In this document: positions 10,887 to 22,365 of the stretch, in pieces
Numbering within the stretch: the first letter of the stretch is position 1
Layout: every line of letters starts with the position of its first letter
NCBI GenBank assembly: GCA_943736015.1
Contig: OX031060.1
Coordinates: forward strand, 5,159,501-5,223,500
Direction: 5' to 3'
Length of the DNA stretch: 64,000 bases
From: Tridacna crocea
Lineage: Eukaryota; Mollusca; Bivalvia; Cardiida; Cardiidae
Translations under genes and position numbers: made by a program
The notes under the pieces: model-generated
Seen by the model: the letters and a program-made list of their open reading frames with translations, nothing else
The model's database searches: none
Told to the model about the DNA's origin: nothing

Positions 10887-11418
10887 CACTGTGTTGTAAG
10901 CTGTACGGCACAAAATGTGTAGTCACTTCCAAGATGGCGGACTGTTTACTTGGAGAAAGGTGGGTGTCACATTTTATCATCAATAACTTTTTTTCTTGAA
11001 ACCTTCAAGACATGATACTTATAATATATTGTGTGGGAATGATGTGGTAAGCCTCGGTGCTATATAGCAAAGAGCCAGTGCCATTATTCGATACGTTATA
11101 TCGGCGTAAACATTGCCATTGGGTAAAATTTGAATTTGAAGTGAGGAACTTGCATCGTTTTTAGTTATAGAATGGAAAATAAGCTAATGCAGTGGGTGAA
11201 GGCTGTTGTTTCTGTAGGTATTCATCACGTGCTTTCCAATGATTACGGTCATTTTTGTGAAATATGTCTAGAAAGACCCGAAAACATGTGTTTTGTATAT
11301 TGCTAATGCAGCGGTGTAGTCCACATCAACAATTTTACACACAGCGGTGTAGACACGGCGTTTTCTGAACGGTTTAGACACACACATAAGCTTTATATAC
11401 TGTACGGTTTAGACACAA
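10887..11418 (+). repeat. Left terminal inverted repeat
   Basis: Pairs with 14028-14558. The inner part carries repeated words ACGGTTTAGACAC and GCGGTGTAGAC, possible subterminal binding sites for a transposase supplied in trans. Confidence 0.92.
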
Positions 11419-14027
11419 AATCTGATTCTATCTGTGGTCTAGACATGAACTGCAAAGACTTTGGTCTTTTGATATTTGTGTTACATACCATTTACCTGCT
11501 TTAAAAAAAAAACTTTGTCTATCTTATATTCCAGTTGCACGCCATTCATGTGCTACCAATGCTCATTTGGAGGAGATTTAGAGACTCTTGTTTGACACTT
11601 CATGGAACAAAAGTAACATCAGGGCTTTTGGAAATACATGTACAATATTATTGCTATCCTGTATTTTCTAAAAGACAAACTTATATCAAATAAGATGCCA
11701 CGGGAATTATTCATGTTTTGAAAGTGTTTCACTAATCATCGACTGTCTTTCTTTCAAAATATGGGAAATTAAAATTGCTTTGGTACTTCGCGAACGGGTC
11801 TGTATATTCACCTACCAGATGTAGCCTGGCATTCAGGCCCTGCATTTAAGTCATTCTAATAAACAAGGTACACAACTACAGCAAAGTCACAGAAATATGT
11901 GTTGTTACTTGCCCTTCTTCTGAAATACGTTAAATCAGACATTCAGAGCATTGAGAACACAGTTTCCATTTTGCAGTTTTACTTGATGACTTTGTTTTAA
12001 TGAAAAGGTTCTATTTAATGGACTGACACCAGTCTACTACCAGATGTAGTCCGTGGCCAAAAGAAACATTCCAGAAACGATAAGAATAAATAAAAAACTT
12101 TATGAGATAACTAATCTTGATGGGTAACATTCGATTTTATAAATATAAATCCATGACCCGTATATAATGAAATCAAATTGTACAATGGTAAATGAAAATT
12201 GTGAATATCGATCACATGGAATTCCATCTTACGATTTTTCCTTTTGGGGTAAAAAACAATAATTACGTAATTTTTACTGCAGTGGGTTTTTTTTTTTTTT
12301 ATCCCCCATTCCCTGTTAACCTACTGGTCATATTTTACTCGAACAGTGGCACAGAAACTAAAAATTGTAGAGAGATCCTTATATTCATTTTAAACCAGTT
12401 TTAACTCATTTTGTTTTTATTTTATCAAAATATAGTCATTCTTATATCTTCATGCCAAATATTTCGCCTGACAAGTTTGCTTAGATAACAATCGATAGAA
12501 AATGCATTTTGCCGAGTTGCGGCCTTCCATCTAAACAGACTCATCGTTTCTGGTTTTTGAATCGAAGATTTTCGATATCCGTTATACGCTCTGGTAGATT
12601 TGTATAATGATCATACATTCTGTCTCGTGACTATATTTGACCTTCGCCCTGCGTATACTGAGAAAACAAAAGAAAATGTAGGCTTCTCTGTTGCAGCCTC
12701 GATTTTCAGACGGAGGTCGTGGCCTATATGCAAGCAATCTCCGAGCAGAGTTGTCGTTTGTTACTCTCACATACATCTCTGCGATGGGCTAAATGACAAG
12801 AATCTTGTCAAACCGAGGAAAAGATGTTTTGTTACTGTTTAACTGTTTTGTGTGTAAAATTATAAGGTAGACAATGGAAATATGATTCTGGATACATTAT
12901 AGGTGCGTTCAAACTGATGAATTTACCTGTATAAAATGGAACTATTTTTTTGGAGCCTCTTTACTGATCAGAATCTTACGCCAAGTTTAACAAAAATGGC
13001 TGCGCCCAGGAATGATGACAACAGTTTTAATACACCGATAAATCTTAGGTTATAAGATTAAAAAACAAATTATGGTCCTTTAAAAGACATTTAAGCTTTT
13101 CAGAAAATCCATCTTTTTCACATTGCCTACCACTTAGTCAGATTTGCCGTATGCTGTTTCAACAGCACAAAAAGTAATCGATATTGGTCTTTCTTTCACC
13201 GGCGTTTGTGTCGCCATTTTGAGTTCTGGTCATGTGACGAAAGTATCGCGTAATGACGGACTACTTTCTGAGCCCACTACAGAGGTGAATGTAATGATCC
13301 GGAGTGCAAGAGAGTGATATGCAAGTTACACCGTATCCGACTTTAGGCGGAAAGCAACGATAAATTTCCGTGACGCACTGTCATTGTTTACAGCTTCGAT
13401 CGTCAGCCAGTTATTTTCCGACCAATGCTCGGTTTCTAACACAAACCTCCGCATTTGTATTTTTTTATTTTAGTTACACCATACATGTCAGTAATTTATC
13501 CTTGCGTACAATAAGGACCGATTTTCTGTACCTTGCTATGTTTTTTTATTAATTTAACAGCATTTCTGCTCACCGGCCTTAGACGGGCATCTTTAACTAG
13601 ATATTAAACAAACAGATACCAAGATACGAATCAGCGACGGTATTTAAAACAACTTCGAAATGAAAATGATTGTCAAGTCCAGGATGGTAATTATCATCCT
13701 AAGTGAATGATTGAAATTATGGCTGCCACCATGATGGAAATGATTTGTAAGTGCACAGACATTAATTAGTAATTTCATAATTTATTTTTTCATGATATAA
13801 TACTCACTATTACATAAATAATACCGTAAATAATGTCTTGATGCACTCTTTTGTTCCCCAACTATCTCTTTTCGTTCCACGATGATCCTTTTTCGGTTCC
13901 AGATTGTTCCTTCCGTGGGTGCCGGTAATAAGGGAGACTGTCTCGAACTGTTGGTGCCAATTTTCATGATTCTGGATACACGCCAAGTTACGTTATCTTC
14001 AGAAAAGAAGATTCAAGACCAAGCCAA

Positions 14028-14558
14028 TTGTGTCTAAACCGTACATATATTGTGCTTTAAATTGTGTCTAAACCGTTCAGAAAAAATCGGGTCTACACCG
14101 CTGTGTGTGAAATTGTTGATGTGGACTACACCGCTGCATTAGCGATATACAAAACACATGTTTTCGGGTCTTTCTAGACATATTTCACAAAAATGACCGT
14201 AATCATTGGAAAGCACGTGATGAATACCTACAGAAACAACAACCTTCACCCACTGCATTAGCTTATTTTCCATTCTATAACTAAAAACGATGCAAGTTCC
14301 TCACTTCAAATTCAAATTTTACCCAATGGCAATGTTTACGCCGATATAACGTATCGAATAATGGCACTGGCTCTTTGCTATGTAGCACCGAGGCTTACCA
14401 CATCATTCCCACACAATATATTATAAGTATCATGTCTTGAAGGTTTCAAGAAAAAAAGTTATTGATGATAAAATGTGACACCCACCTTTCTCCAAGTAAA
14501 CAGTCCGCCATCTTGGAAGTGACTACACATTTTGTGCCGTACAGCTTACAACACAGTG
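14028..14558 (-). repeat. Right terminal inverted repeat
   Basis: Reverse complement of 10887-11418, ending CTTACAACACAGTG and followed by the AATTTT duplication. Confidence 0.92.
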
Positions 14559-14564
14559 AATTTT

Positions 14565-15328
14565 TACGTGTATATTTTCTCCATTCCCCCCCCCCCCCTT
14601 TGTTTTTGAAGAGCTCTCTAGTCGGCTTTGACGCTTCGTTTAGTTATAAACCTCCGTTATAGGTAAAAATTTAAAGAAAAACACAACATAGACAAGACAA
14701 CTAGTTTGCTTTTAACCCATGGTAATAAATCATTAATTAGACATTGAATATTTAGGATATTGACACTGTTGAGCGTACCAAATAGCAATTTTCAAGACAA
14801 GTACTAAAATTTGTGTTCGGACATGGAATGCCTCACGGCTCTGTATACTATATGTAAATATTTTGTTACATTATTAATATTTTATAGATTTTTTTTATTG
14901 TGGTCCTGAAAAGGGTCGTTTTTGACCTTAGCCCCTCTTGGCTTTTACGCAAATATTTTTATTTTTTTTGTTTTCTTAAACCGTGAGGTGTTCATGTCTG
15001 TCAAAACATATAGATTCCATACAAATAGACTGATATTCTTAGTAAAGAACCAATAGCTGCTCGCCGCATGGCGTAATGCCGCAAGGCGAGGGTAAACAAG
15101 CCAACAGAGAGAGAGAGAGAGAAGAATATGACATGCGCAGACAACGGTCGTTATACCCACACCGTCTAAACACCGTTTGAGACTGGTGTCAGTTATAGTA
15201 AAGCTCCGCCCATTTTTTCTTCTATTACGCCTTAACTATTCAGTATCCCACGCATTTAGTCCCTTCCATAATGTAGGGAATACGGGTCCGGTCGATCGTT
15301 AAGGTCAAGTAGCAAATGATATAGATCT
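14565..15328. other. No gene; poly-C, (GA)n and repeat crumbs
   Basis: Holds a poly-C tract near 14587, a short (GA)n run near 15108 and GAATATGACATGCGCAGACA near 15124. It also has a lone snippet CACCGTTTGAGACTGGT near 15168 that matches the complement of the 84-bp satellite 4 kb downstream. Nothing coding is evident. Confidence 0.5.
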
Positions 15329-15463
15329 AATTTGTTTGCTCGTCAATAACTTTTTTATCAGGTGTTGTTTAAAAAATCTAACACGTCAAGCAAATCCCTT
15401 GAGTCCTTCCGCCTTCTCTGCTTCAAACCAAATTCCAATCGGTCACGTATTAACGGAATTATA

Positions 15464-18425
15464 CCCTTCACCTGTATCTCCGTTCTCCTTAACTAATCAT
15501 CGCTTGCAAAAAATATAAATTTCGATGTTACCTTGATTTTCGCTTACACGGGTGTGTAGAATAATTATTTTTCTATCCGGGCATAGCGTCGAAAGTAACA
15601 AAATAAACCAAATTCAGGAAGGAACCAACTTGTTTTAAACTCACCCCTCGTTCGAAATTCCAACCGCCATGTTCCTATTACCCCGTTCTCAATGACGTCA
15701 TCATTATTGTAGCTACAAGCATGCACACAATTGGGTCATATCTATACAGCACGAAAAAGATTAGGCATCGGACATTTCATAGACTTGTCCAATACTCAAA
15801 ATAATTTCGTTTTTGAGCTTATCTGGGTCATTTTCAAACAGACCTAGACAAAAATAAGCCAGAAAATCCAGCTTCATAAGTATGGTTGCATTTGATATAA
15901 ATATCTACCACCCATGAATATCCCAAATTACTTTCAATAACTGAACCTAAAACCAACATAACAGATTAAAGATAAATTTCAAATACAAAATAAACATATT
16001 TACAACTTGAAAATGTTAACAAACATTTTATTCTGAACAATGAGGGCACAGAAATGTGCTGTGCCTTCTAATGGCAGACTCCTTCGTGCAGAACTTGACA
16101 TGAACCCAATGTGTGCAGCCAGGGTTGTCAATTTCACCCACTTTACGATGATCAAATAGGGATAATCTCTCAGTCCTTCAGGGGAATGTAGCTTACAAAC
16201 ACAGCAAGCGTCTGATGATGATGTATCATCCATTTCAGTATCACTAGTGTCACTAGGTTGGTGTACAGCCAAGTTCTTAGACTGTATTCCACTTGTTGAT
16301 GGCTTTGGTGATGATCGGATAGGTCGTTTGGCAGATTTTTTACTATTATTCTTTATTTTTTTCAGATTAGATAATGTGGATTTTTCTAGCTCATACTGTA
16401 CAAGTTTGTTGTGGTATGAATCCTCTGTAATGGCCAACCCACCAGCTCTTGGTCTTGAGGTAGCACTAACAGTACAAATGCTTTGAGAATTTTGGTTTTG
16501 ATTTTCAGATTTTTGGGTCTTTTTCTCAGATTTTTCTACAAGGAATTTGTTCACTTCTTCTCTGTTGATCTTCATGGCAGTGACCTTTTTCACTGGCTGC
16601 TCCTCTCGGAAAACCTCTGCTGGATAAAGTTTATCAGCTGAAACAACTTTTCTCGAGTATGGATATATTCCTGTTTTTCTGAAAGCAGTTTGAATGTTCG
16701 TTGGGGTCATGGCTTTGAGGTAGGCTTTACATCCAATCTCGCACATGTTGTACCTTGTGACTACTTCCCCCATGTTCTTCTTCATAAACATACTACACTC
16801 AGCATGGTAATATGATTTAAAAGGTCCATAGATACCAACATCTAGTGGCTGCAGCAAATGACTAGTATGAGGGGGCAATACAAATAGGATCAGATTTTTT
16901 TCTTTCGCCCAATCAATCAGAGAAGTAGAGATGTGAGATGAGTGACCATCATAAAGCAGAAGTAAAGGCTGTGACGTATCAGTTGAAAATCTTACGTAAG
17001 GCAAAAAGTGCTCCTCAAGGTATTTATGGAAGATGGTAGAGTTAGACCATCCACTATCAGACAAAACTCCTCTAGCTCCAGGGCTGGCTCCCTTCATTAG
17101 GTCTGGATTCCACCTTTTCCCTTTAAATACAAAGTATGGAGGCAGACTGTTGCCAATGGCGTTGGCACACCCAATTAATGTGACAGTGGTTGACTTAGGT
17201 GAGACTATCGCCTGAGGTTTACTGTTTGGTGCAGCAATGATATTTGGTGGTTTGTGATAAGGCTGTAATCCTGTCTCGTCCAAATTGAAAATGTGCGTTG
17301 GCTTGTCTTTTAAGTCATATTTTTGAAGAATTTCACTCAGATTGTCATAATAAGATGAGATCTGTTCAGGAGTTGCACTTTTCGCACGACAACTTTCCAG
17401 ACTTCTTGGATTTAGAGAGGTTAGCTTATGTTTCCAACGCCCAAGAAACCCATAGAGCCAACAATTGCTCAAGGCTTTTTGTGTTTTCTTATGCCCAAAC
17501 TGGAAGGCTAGTTCACCACCCAGATGCTGAAGCTGAACATTTGTGTATCCATAGCCGAGTTCTGCCAATGTCAAAACATGCTCTACAAGAATCTCTTCTT
17601 CTTTGAACGAGAGTAAAGTGTCTGGACCAGGAGCACAGTTATCTAGATCTACAAGACCTATAACCCTATCTCTGAGTGTCTGAGCCGGTATGCCATACTT
17701 TCTAGCAGTTGTTTTTATAGGGTGACCTTTTTTAACTTCATTGTAAGCCTTCAGCATCACTTCATTTGTGTAAGCTGATTTATTTCTGCCCTTCACTTTC
17801 TTTTGAGGATGTATCTGTGAAGGAAAATAAAACTTTGTATACTTTTTTTTTCATTTGTTTATTCACTTACCTGTCTAGATCTAATAATGTTGGACAAATC
17901 TGTCATCAAAAAATTGCGTATGATTTATACTAATTTTCTTTTAAACTTTTATTTTCTTATTTCTTACATTCTCTCATGCACATTTATCATGATAAGGCAT
18001 TAACAATGTTTCGTATATGAAAGTATCACGAAAAACCAAGATCTCCAAGTACAAGAAACTTAACTTTCTTTTGAACAGTATACATTCTTGAGTAATCACG
18101 TGACTTCAGTATGTCACGTGACAAGTACTAACCCTGAACGCTAACGCGGTATCTGTCAAAAGTTTAACATTTAAAAAAAGTAGAATTTACGGACAAATTG
18201 GTTCATAAAATGGTGTCAGGTGATTGATTTTTTTTTTATTTTCGACAAAAACATTATTTTTTCGTATTTTTTCATTCAAATTACCTGTTTTTTCCTCATT
18301 TCTTCGGCTGCACTGTAAACACAGACTTGTAAACATCCGGCGTCGACTGTTTGCGTCACTAGATCGCACGCGCTGTATCAAGCGTTTTTACGATGCGGAC
18401 GGAGAAATAGGAAGGAACGGAGATA
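15464..18425 (-). mobile_element. Pogo/Tigger-like DNA transposon
   Basis: About 2.96 kb inserted in the fold-back arm, flanked by TA. TATCTCCGTTC at 15475-15485 is mirrored at 18415-18425 as a short inverted repeat; the left end carries about 11 further bases outside it. It holds one transposase gene on the minus strand. Short TIRs and a TA target fit the Tc1/mariner/pogo group. Confidence 0.8.
16000..17906 (-). CDS. Pogo/jerky-type transposase (psq HTH, CENP-B HTH, DDE_1, PHD-like tail)
   Basis: This protein should bind its transposon ends and cut and paste them in the nucleus. In the main exon (16000-17814), residues 8-45 form a pipsqueak-type helix-turn-helix. Residues 63-155 resemble a CENP-B DNA-binding domain. 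The DDE_1 core has D173 (IFNLDETGLQP), D283 (LLYDGHSSHIS) and D319 (LLQPLDVG), a DD35D spacing. A basic linker and a Cys-rich tail CCVC follow. I place the start at an ATG at 17906: exon 1 (17871-17906, MTDLSNIIRSRQ) joins across a 56-bp GTAAGT...CAG intron (17815-17870) in phase 0. The tail is damaged: after VKWV another frame continues EIDNPGCTHWVH, CTKES and LCPHC, restoring a PHD-like finger, so one indel near 16140 separates them. About 600 aa is normal for the family. Confidence 0.88.
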
Positions 18426-18510
18426 TAGATTTTCTTACCTGAAGTCGGGGAATTTCTTCAAATGTCGGTTTGTTGTTGTTGTTACACGTGATTGCCCGCC
18501 GTGTACTACG

Positions 18511-18838
18511 GTCACAATTACCTTCGGTCTGAAGGTGTCTGCTCCGAGGGTCTCCCTAAAAAGCGTCTACAAGCGTCTACAAGTGTCTACAATTTAGAAG
18601 TGGACAGAAACTGATTAAAGTCATGTATTTTTATATATTTAATGAATATTTGGTTTAAAAAACATTTTAGAGGCTTGTAGACGCTTGTAGACACTTGTAG
18701 ACGCTTGTAGACACTTGTAGACGCTTTTTAGGGAGACCGTGCTCCGATGCTATTTTTGTGACTGGTCTTCGCAACAGCGAAGACCAGTCACAAAAATAGC
18801 ATCGGAGCAGACACCTTCAGACTGAAGGTAGGTCACAA
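18511..18838. repeat. Three-way (cloverleaf-like) palindromic element
   Basis: An outer stem pairs 18511-18546 with 18802-18838. Inside it one hairpin pairs about 18549-18590 with 18672-18738 (AGGGAGACC end). A second, perfect 32-bp hairpin pairs 18741-18772 with 18777-18808 around a 4-base loop. The first hairpin's arms are tandem copies of CTTGTAGACA or CTTGTAGACG-like 10-11-mers, more of them on the right. Folded, this makes a three-way junction. Confidence 0.9.
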
Positions 18839-18929
18839 TGTGAAACTGGTGCCTGCCGATTTTTAATCATCGGCAGATTCTTAAAGTTGCATGCCACCAG
18901 CCGATTGGGTTTTACGCCGTTTTGAACAA

Positions 18930-19128
18930 TCTTTCAGTTATATCACGAGGAAATTCACTTACTCGTATGCTTCCTGGGTATCACCAGTACTAGGCTGGGG
19001 CTCTGACATGTCTTGCCCAAAGACATACCCAGGTGACCAGCGGCTCGGGGATAACTCGAACCCGCAACCCTCGACACCTCTCGGATTACAAGTCCGCCAC
19101 CCGTCAGTCCGATAATCTGATGGCGGCA
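18930..19128 (-). mobile_element. tRNA-derived SINE (core CCCAGGAAGC), second copy
   Basis: The minus strand starts with a tRNA-like head (GACTGACGGGTGGCGGACTT, then GGGTTCGAGTTATCC). Its body contains AGTACTGGTGATACCCAGGA, matching the SINE at 5245-5432. The two heads differ, so one body seems joined to different tRNA heads. Confidence 0.6.
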
Positions 19129-19249
19129 GTTTGTATTACGAAGAAAACATTTAAACGGATTTCTCTTGCGTTACTACTCTAAAGTAAGGGTATGTTATCA
19201 TTAATAGAATAAAAATTTCTAGAAATATTCTTCGCTGCTGTTCGGCATG

Positions 19250-21108
19250 CTTGTATAAAGCTGTAAGGACAGACCCCTACCAGTCTTCTAGAGACTAGTC
19301 TGAAACGATATGTACAGTTTTAAGTCAATAAAACTTGTATAAAGCTGTATGAATAGACCCCGATCAGTCTTCTACAGACCAGTCTCAAACGGTGTGTACA
19401 GTTGTAGGTCAATAAAACTAGTATAAAGTCGTAAGAATAGACCCCATCAGTCTTCTGGAGACCAGTCTCAAACAGTGTGTACTGTTGTAGGTCAACAAGA
19501 AATCAAGAATATATCTGAGTGCTTTTGAAAAAACCTATTTGTCTAGAAAAATGAGTTTAATTTGGTTTATTTCCTTCGGTTTTGCACAAAAAACCATACA
19601 TGCTCTTCAGAATTCAATTTTGAACATTTATTATTGATCTCATAGTGGCATTGTCTTCGACAAAGCCCACAACTAGTATAGAGTTTTACGAATCGACCCA
19701 GATCAGACTTCTAAGGACCAGTCTCAAATGGTGTGTACAGTTTTAAGTGTGTAAAACTGGTATAAAGCTGTGTGAATCGACCCCGATCAGTCTTCTACGG
19801 ACCAGTCTCAAACGGTGTGTACAGTTGTAAGTCAATGAAACTGGTATAAAGCTGTGTGAATGGACCCCGATCAGTCCTCTAGGGACCAGTCTCAAATGGT
19901 GTGTACGGTTTTCGGTCAGTGAAACTGGTATAAAGCTGTGTGAATGGACCCCGATCAGTCCTCTAGGGACCAGTCTCAAACGGTGTGTACAGTTTTCGGT
20001 CAGTAAAACTGGTAAAAAACTGTGTGAATGGACCCCGATCAGTCTTCTAGGGACCAGTCTCAAACGGTGTGTACAGTTTTCGGTCAGTAAAACTGGTATA
20101 AAGCTGTGTGAATAGACCCCGATCAGTCTTCTAGGGACCAGTCTCAAACGGTGTGTACAGTTTTCGGTCAGTAAAACTGGTAAAAAACTGTGTGAATGGA
20201 CCCCGATCAGTCCTCTAGGGACCAGTCTCAAACGGTGTGCTCGGTTTTGAGTCAGTAAAACTGACTTAAAGCTGTGTGAATGGACCGCGATCGGTCCTCT
20301 AGGGACCAGTCTCAAACGGTGTGTACAGTTTTAAGCCAATAAAACTGGTATAAAGCCGTGTGAATAGACCCAGATCAGTCTTCTACAGGCCACTCTCAAA
20401 CGGTGTGTACAGTTGTAAGTCAATAAAACTTGTATAAAGTTGTTTGAACAGACCCCGATCAGTCTTCTGGAGATCAGTCTTAAAGGGTGTATACACTTTT
20501 TAGTCAATAAAACTAGTACAAAGTTGTATTAATAGATCACGACCAGTTTTCTAGAGACCAGTCCCAAACGGTGTGTACAGTTGTGACTCAGTTAAACTAA
20601 TATAAAGTTGTTTGAACACACTCCGATCAGTCTTCTGGAGACTAGTCTCAAACAGTGTGTACAGTTAAAAATCAATAAAACTTGTATAAAGTTGTTTGAA
20701 CAGACCCCGAGCAGTCTTCTGGAGACCAGTTTCAAACGGTGTATACACTTTTTAGTCAATAAAACTAGCATAAAGTTGTATCAGTCGACCCCGACCAGTC
20801 TTCTAGAGACCAGTCTCAAACGGTGTGTACAGTTATAAGTCAATAAATTAGTAAAAAGTTTATTGAACAGACCCCGATCAGTCTTCCGGAGACCAGTCTA
20901 AAACGGTGTATACACTTTTTAGTCAATAAAACTAGTATAAAGTTGTATTAATCGACCCCGATCAGTCTTCTAGAGACCACTCTCAAATGGTGTGCACAGT
21001 TGTAAGTCAATAAATTAGTATAAAGTTGTTTGAACAGACCCTGATCAGTCTTCTGGAGACCAGTCTCAAACAGTGTGCAGACTTTTTAGTATATAAAACT
21101 TGTATAAA
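19250..21108. repeat. 84-bp satellite array
   Basis: About 20 units of 84 bp, each containing GACCCCGATCAGTCTTCTAG, GACCAGTCTCAAACGGTGTG and TACAGTTTT. The block 19500-19672 is an unrelated insertion or decayed part. Units at 19743-20315 are the most alike. As 84 is divisible by three, a 190-codon minus-strand frame with a 28-residue period stays open; it has no start context or composition of a real protein. Confidence 0.95.
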
Positions 21109-21254
21109 AAATGTATCTCACAATCTTTTTCTTAGCTTTTTCTCTTCAGTTTGTAGCTAAAATGCAGGATTGAATGGTAATTCTTAAAAACTTCTCTTCA
21201 CCGTTACAGAAAAATCAGGCCTGTGGAGCGATACAGGCGCTCAAGCACCTCTAG

Positions 21255-22046
21255 TTAAAAATTTTTCTTCTCTGAAACCACTGGTCAGATTTTGGAATAA
21301 TTTCACAGAGATGTTCCGTGGGTGACCCTTCTCAAAAAATAGTTCGTGAAATTTTGATTCATCAAGAAACATGGCTCTGGTGAACGGGGGCTACTTGCAA
21401 GTTATAGGGAAATGAAGAAATATTTGAAAATTCTTCTCGTCTGGAATGGCTGGACAGATTTTGAAATAATTTCACAGAGATGTTCCTTGGTTGACCCTTT
21501 TCAAAAAGTGTTCATGAAATTTTGATTCGTTAAGAAACATGGCTCTGGTGAATGGGGGCTACTTGCACTATACAGAAATGAAGAAATTCTTGAAAATTCT
21601 TCTTCTCTGAAACAGCTGGTCAGATTTTATTATAATTTCATAGAAATGTTCCTTGAATGACTTTTCAAGTAGTGTTTGCTAAATTTGATAGGTCAAGAAA
21701 CATGGCTCTGGTGATGGGGGCTACTTGCACTATACGGACATGAAGAAATTGTTAAAAATTCTTCTTCTCTGAAACGGCTGGTCAGATTTAAAAACAATTT
21801 CACAGAAATTTTCCTTGAATGACTTTTCGAAAATTGTTCACGAAATTTTGATAGGTCAAGAAACATGGCTCTGGGAAATTGGGGCTACTTGCACTGTACG
21901 GAAATTAAGAAACAGGTGACCTTTTGAAAATTCCTTGGCAAAATAATGATTTTGTTTCCAGTGTTTCAATACTTCAAAATAAAATGGCTATGGTCCTCTC
22001 AAAAATTCAGGTGAGCGATCCAGGGCCATCTTGGCCCTCTTGTTGA
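21255..22046 (+). mobile_element. Helentron-like element with ~145-bp internal tandem repeats, 5' truncated
   Basis: Units of about 145 bp are marked by AAACATGGCTCTGGTGAA and GGGGGCTACTTGCA. The 3' end reads TCAGGTGAGCGATCCAGGGC, then a small hairpin GGGCCATCTTGGCCC, then TCTTGTT. The same 3' syntax closes 43872-44601, so this is a diverged member of family H1 lacking its 5' end. Confidence 0.7.
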
Positions 22047-22192
22047 TATGATAATTTGTTAAGTATAAAAATTGTAGGTCACTTATACTCATGTGTTTTA
22101 CATTTCTAAAAGCAGGATCTCTTCAGCTTTATCTACACGAGACCACTTTACCCAAGTGAGCTATTTAGGTCCATGTTTCTCTTTTTTTTCAG

Positions 22193-22365
22193 TAATGGCT
22201 CACAGGTCCACAAAGGAATGTTCAGAAACATTGTCAGTTGAAATGGTACCCTCGAGTATGCGAAAACCATCTGAGTTACAATATACTGGTGACACTACTC
22301 AACATGATAGTCCTGGAGAGGTGTATCTTGATAACTTGTCTTATAAACCCAAATGTTTCAAAGAG
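22193..22365 (+). CDS. Candidate first coding exon of the host gene
   Basis: A strong acceptor (CTCTTTTTTTTCAG) ends at 22192 and an ATG follows at 22195, opening MAHRSTKECSETLSVEMVPS. Two donors are possible, GAG|GTGTAT after 22320 and GAG|GTATTC after 22365, and both leave phase 0. The next exon in the chain (29036) needs a phase-1 partner. So either an exon is missing between them or this exon belongs to another transcript. Coding composition is plausible; function unknown. Confidence 0.4.

Larger units (their letters stand above)
10887..14558. mobile_element. 3.67-kb non-autonomous DNA element with ~532-bp TIRs and 6-bp target duplication
   Basis: The outer 532 bases (10887-11418) return as the reverse complement at 14028-14558 with few differences. 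Ends read CACTGTGTTGTAAGC outward on both sides. AATTTT lies directly outside each end (10881-10886 and 14559-14564), giving a 6-bp duplication. The 2.6-kb interior has no convincing coding exon. The end heptamer CACTGTG fits the Transib/RAG signal consensus, but those elements make 5-bp duplications, so the superfamily stays open. Confidence 0.9.
15329..18503 (+). repeat. Fold-back arm (single copy) split by a transposon
   Basis: 15329-15463 matches the first part of the 8546-8764 arm in the same orientation, and 18428-18503 matches its last part. Everything between is the inserted pogo-like element. Only one arm exists here, so the arm can exist alone and is probably a ~219-bp repeat in its own right. 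Confidence 0.88.

Noticed and set aside
10887-14558. Polinton or RAG/Transib identity for the long-TIR element
   Set aside because: No capsid, polymerase, integrase or transposase frame is present; Transib would give 5-bp duplications. Left unclassified.
19743-20315. 190-codon minus-strand frame with a 28-residue repeat
   Set aside because: It lies wholly in the 84-bp satellite; period times three equals the unit length, and it has no start context or plausible protein composition.
19250-21108. CRISPR-like array
   Set aside because: Units are contiguous and diverged, with no spacers and no cas genes, in a eukaryotic sequence.
22193-22365. Certain first exon of the nine-exon chain
   Set aside because: Both donors leave phase 0 but the 29036 exon needs phase 1; reported only as a candidate.
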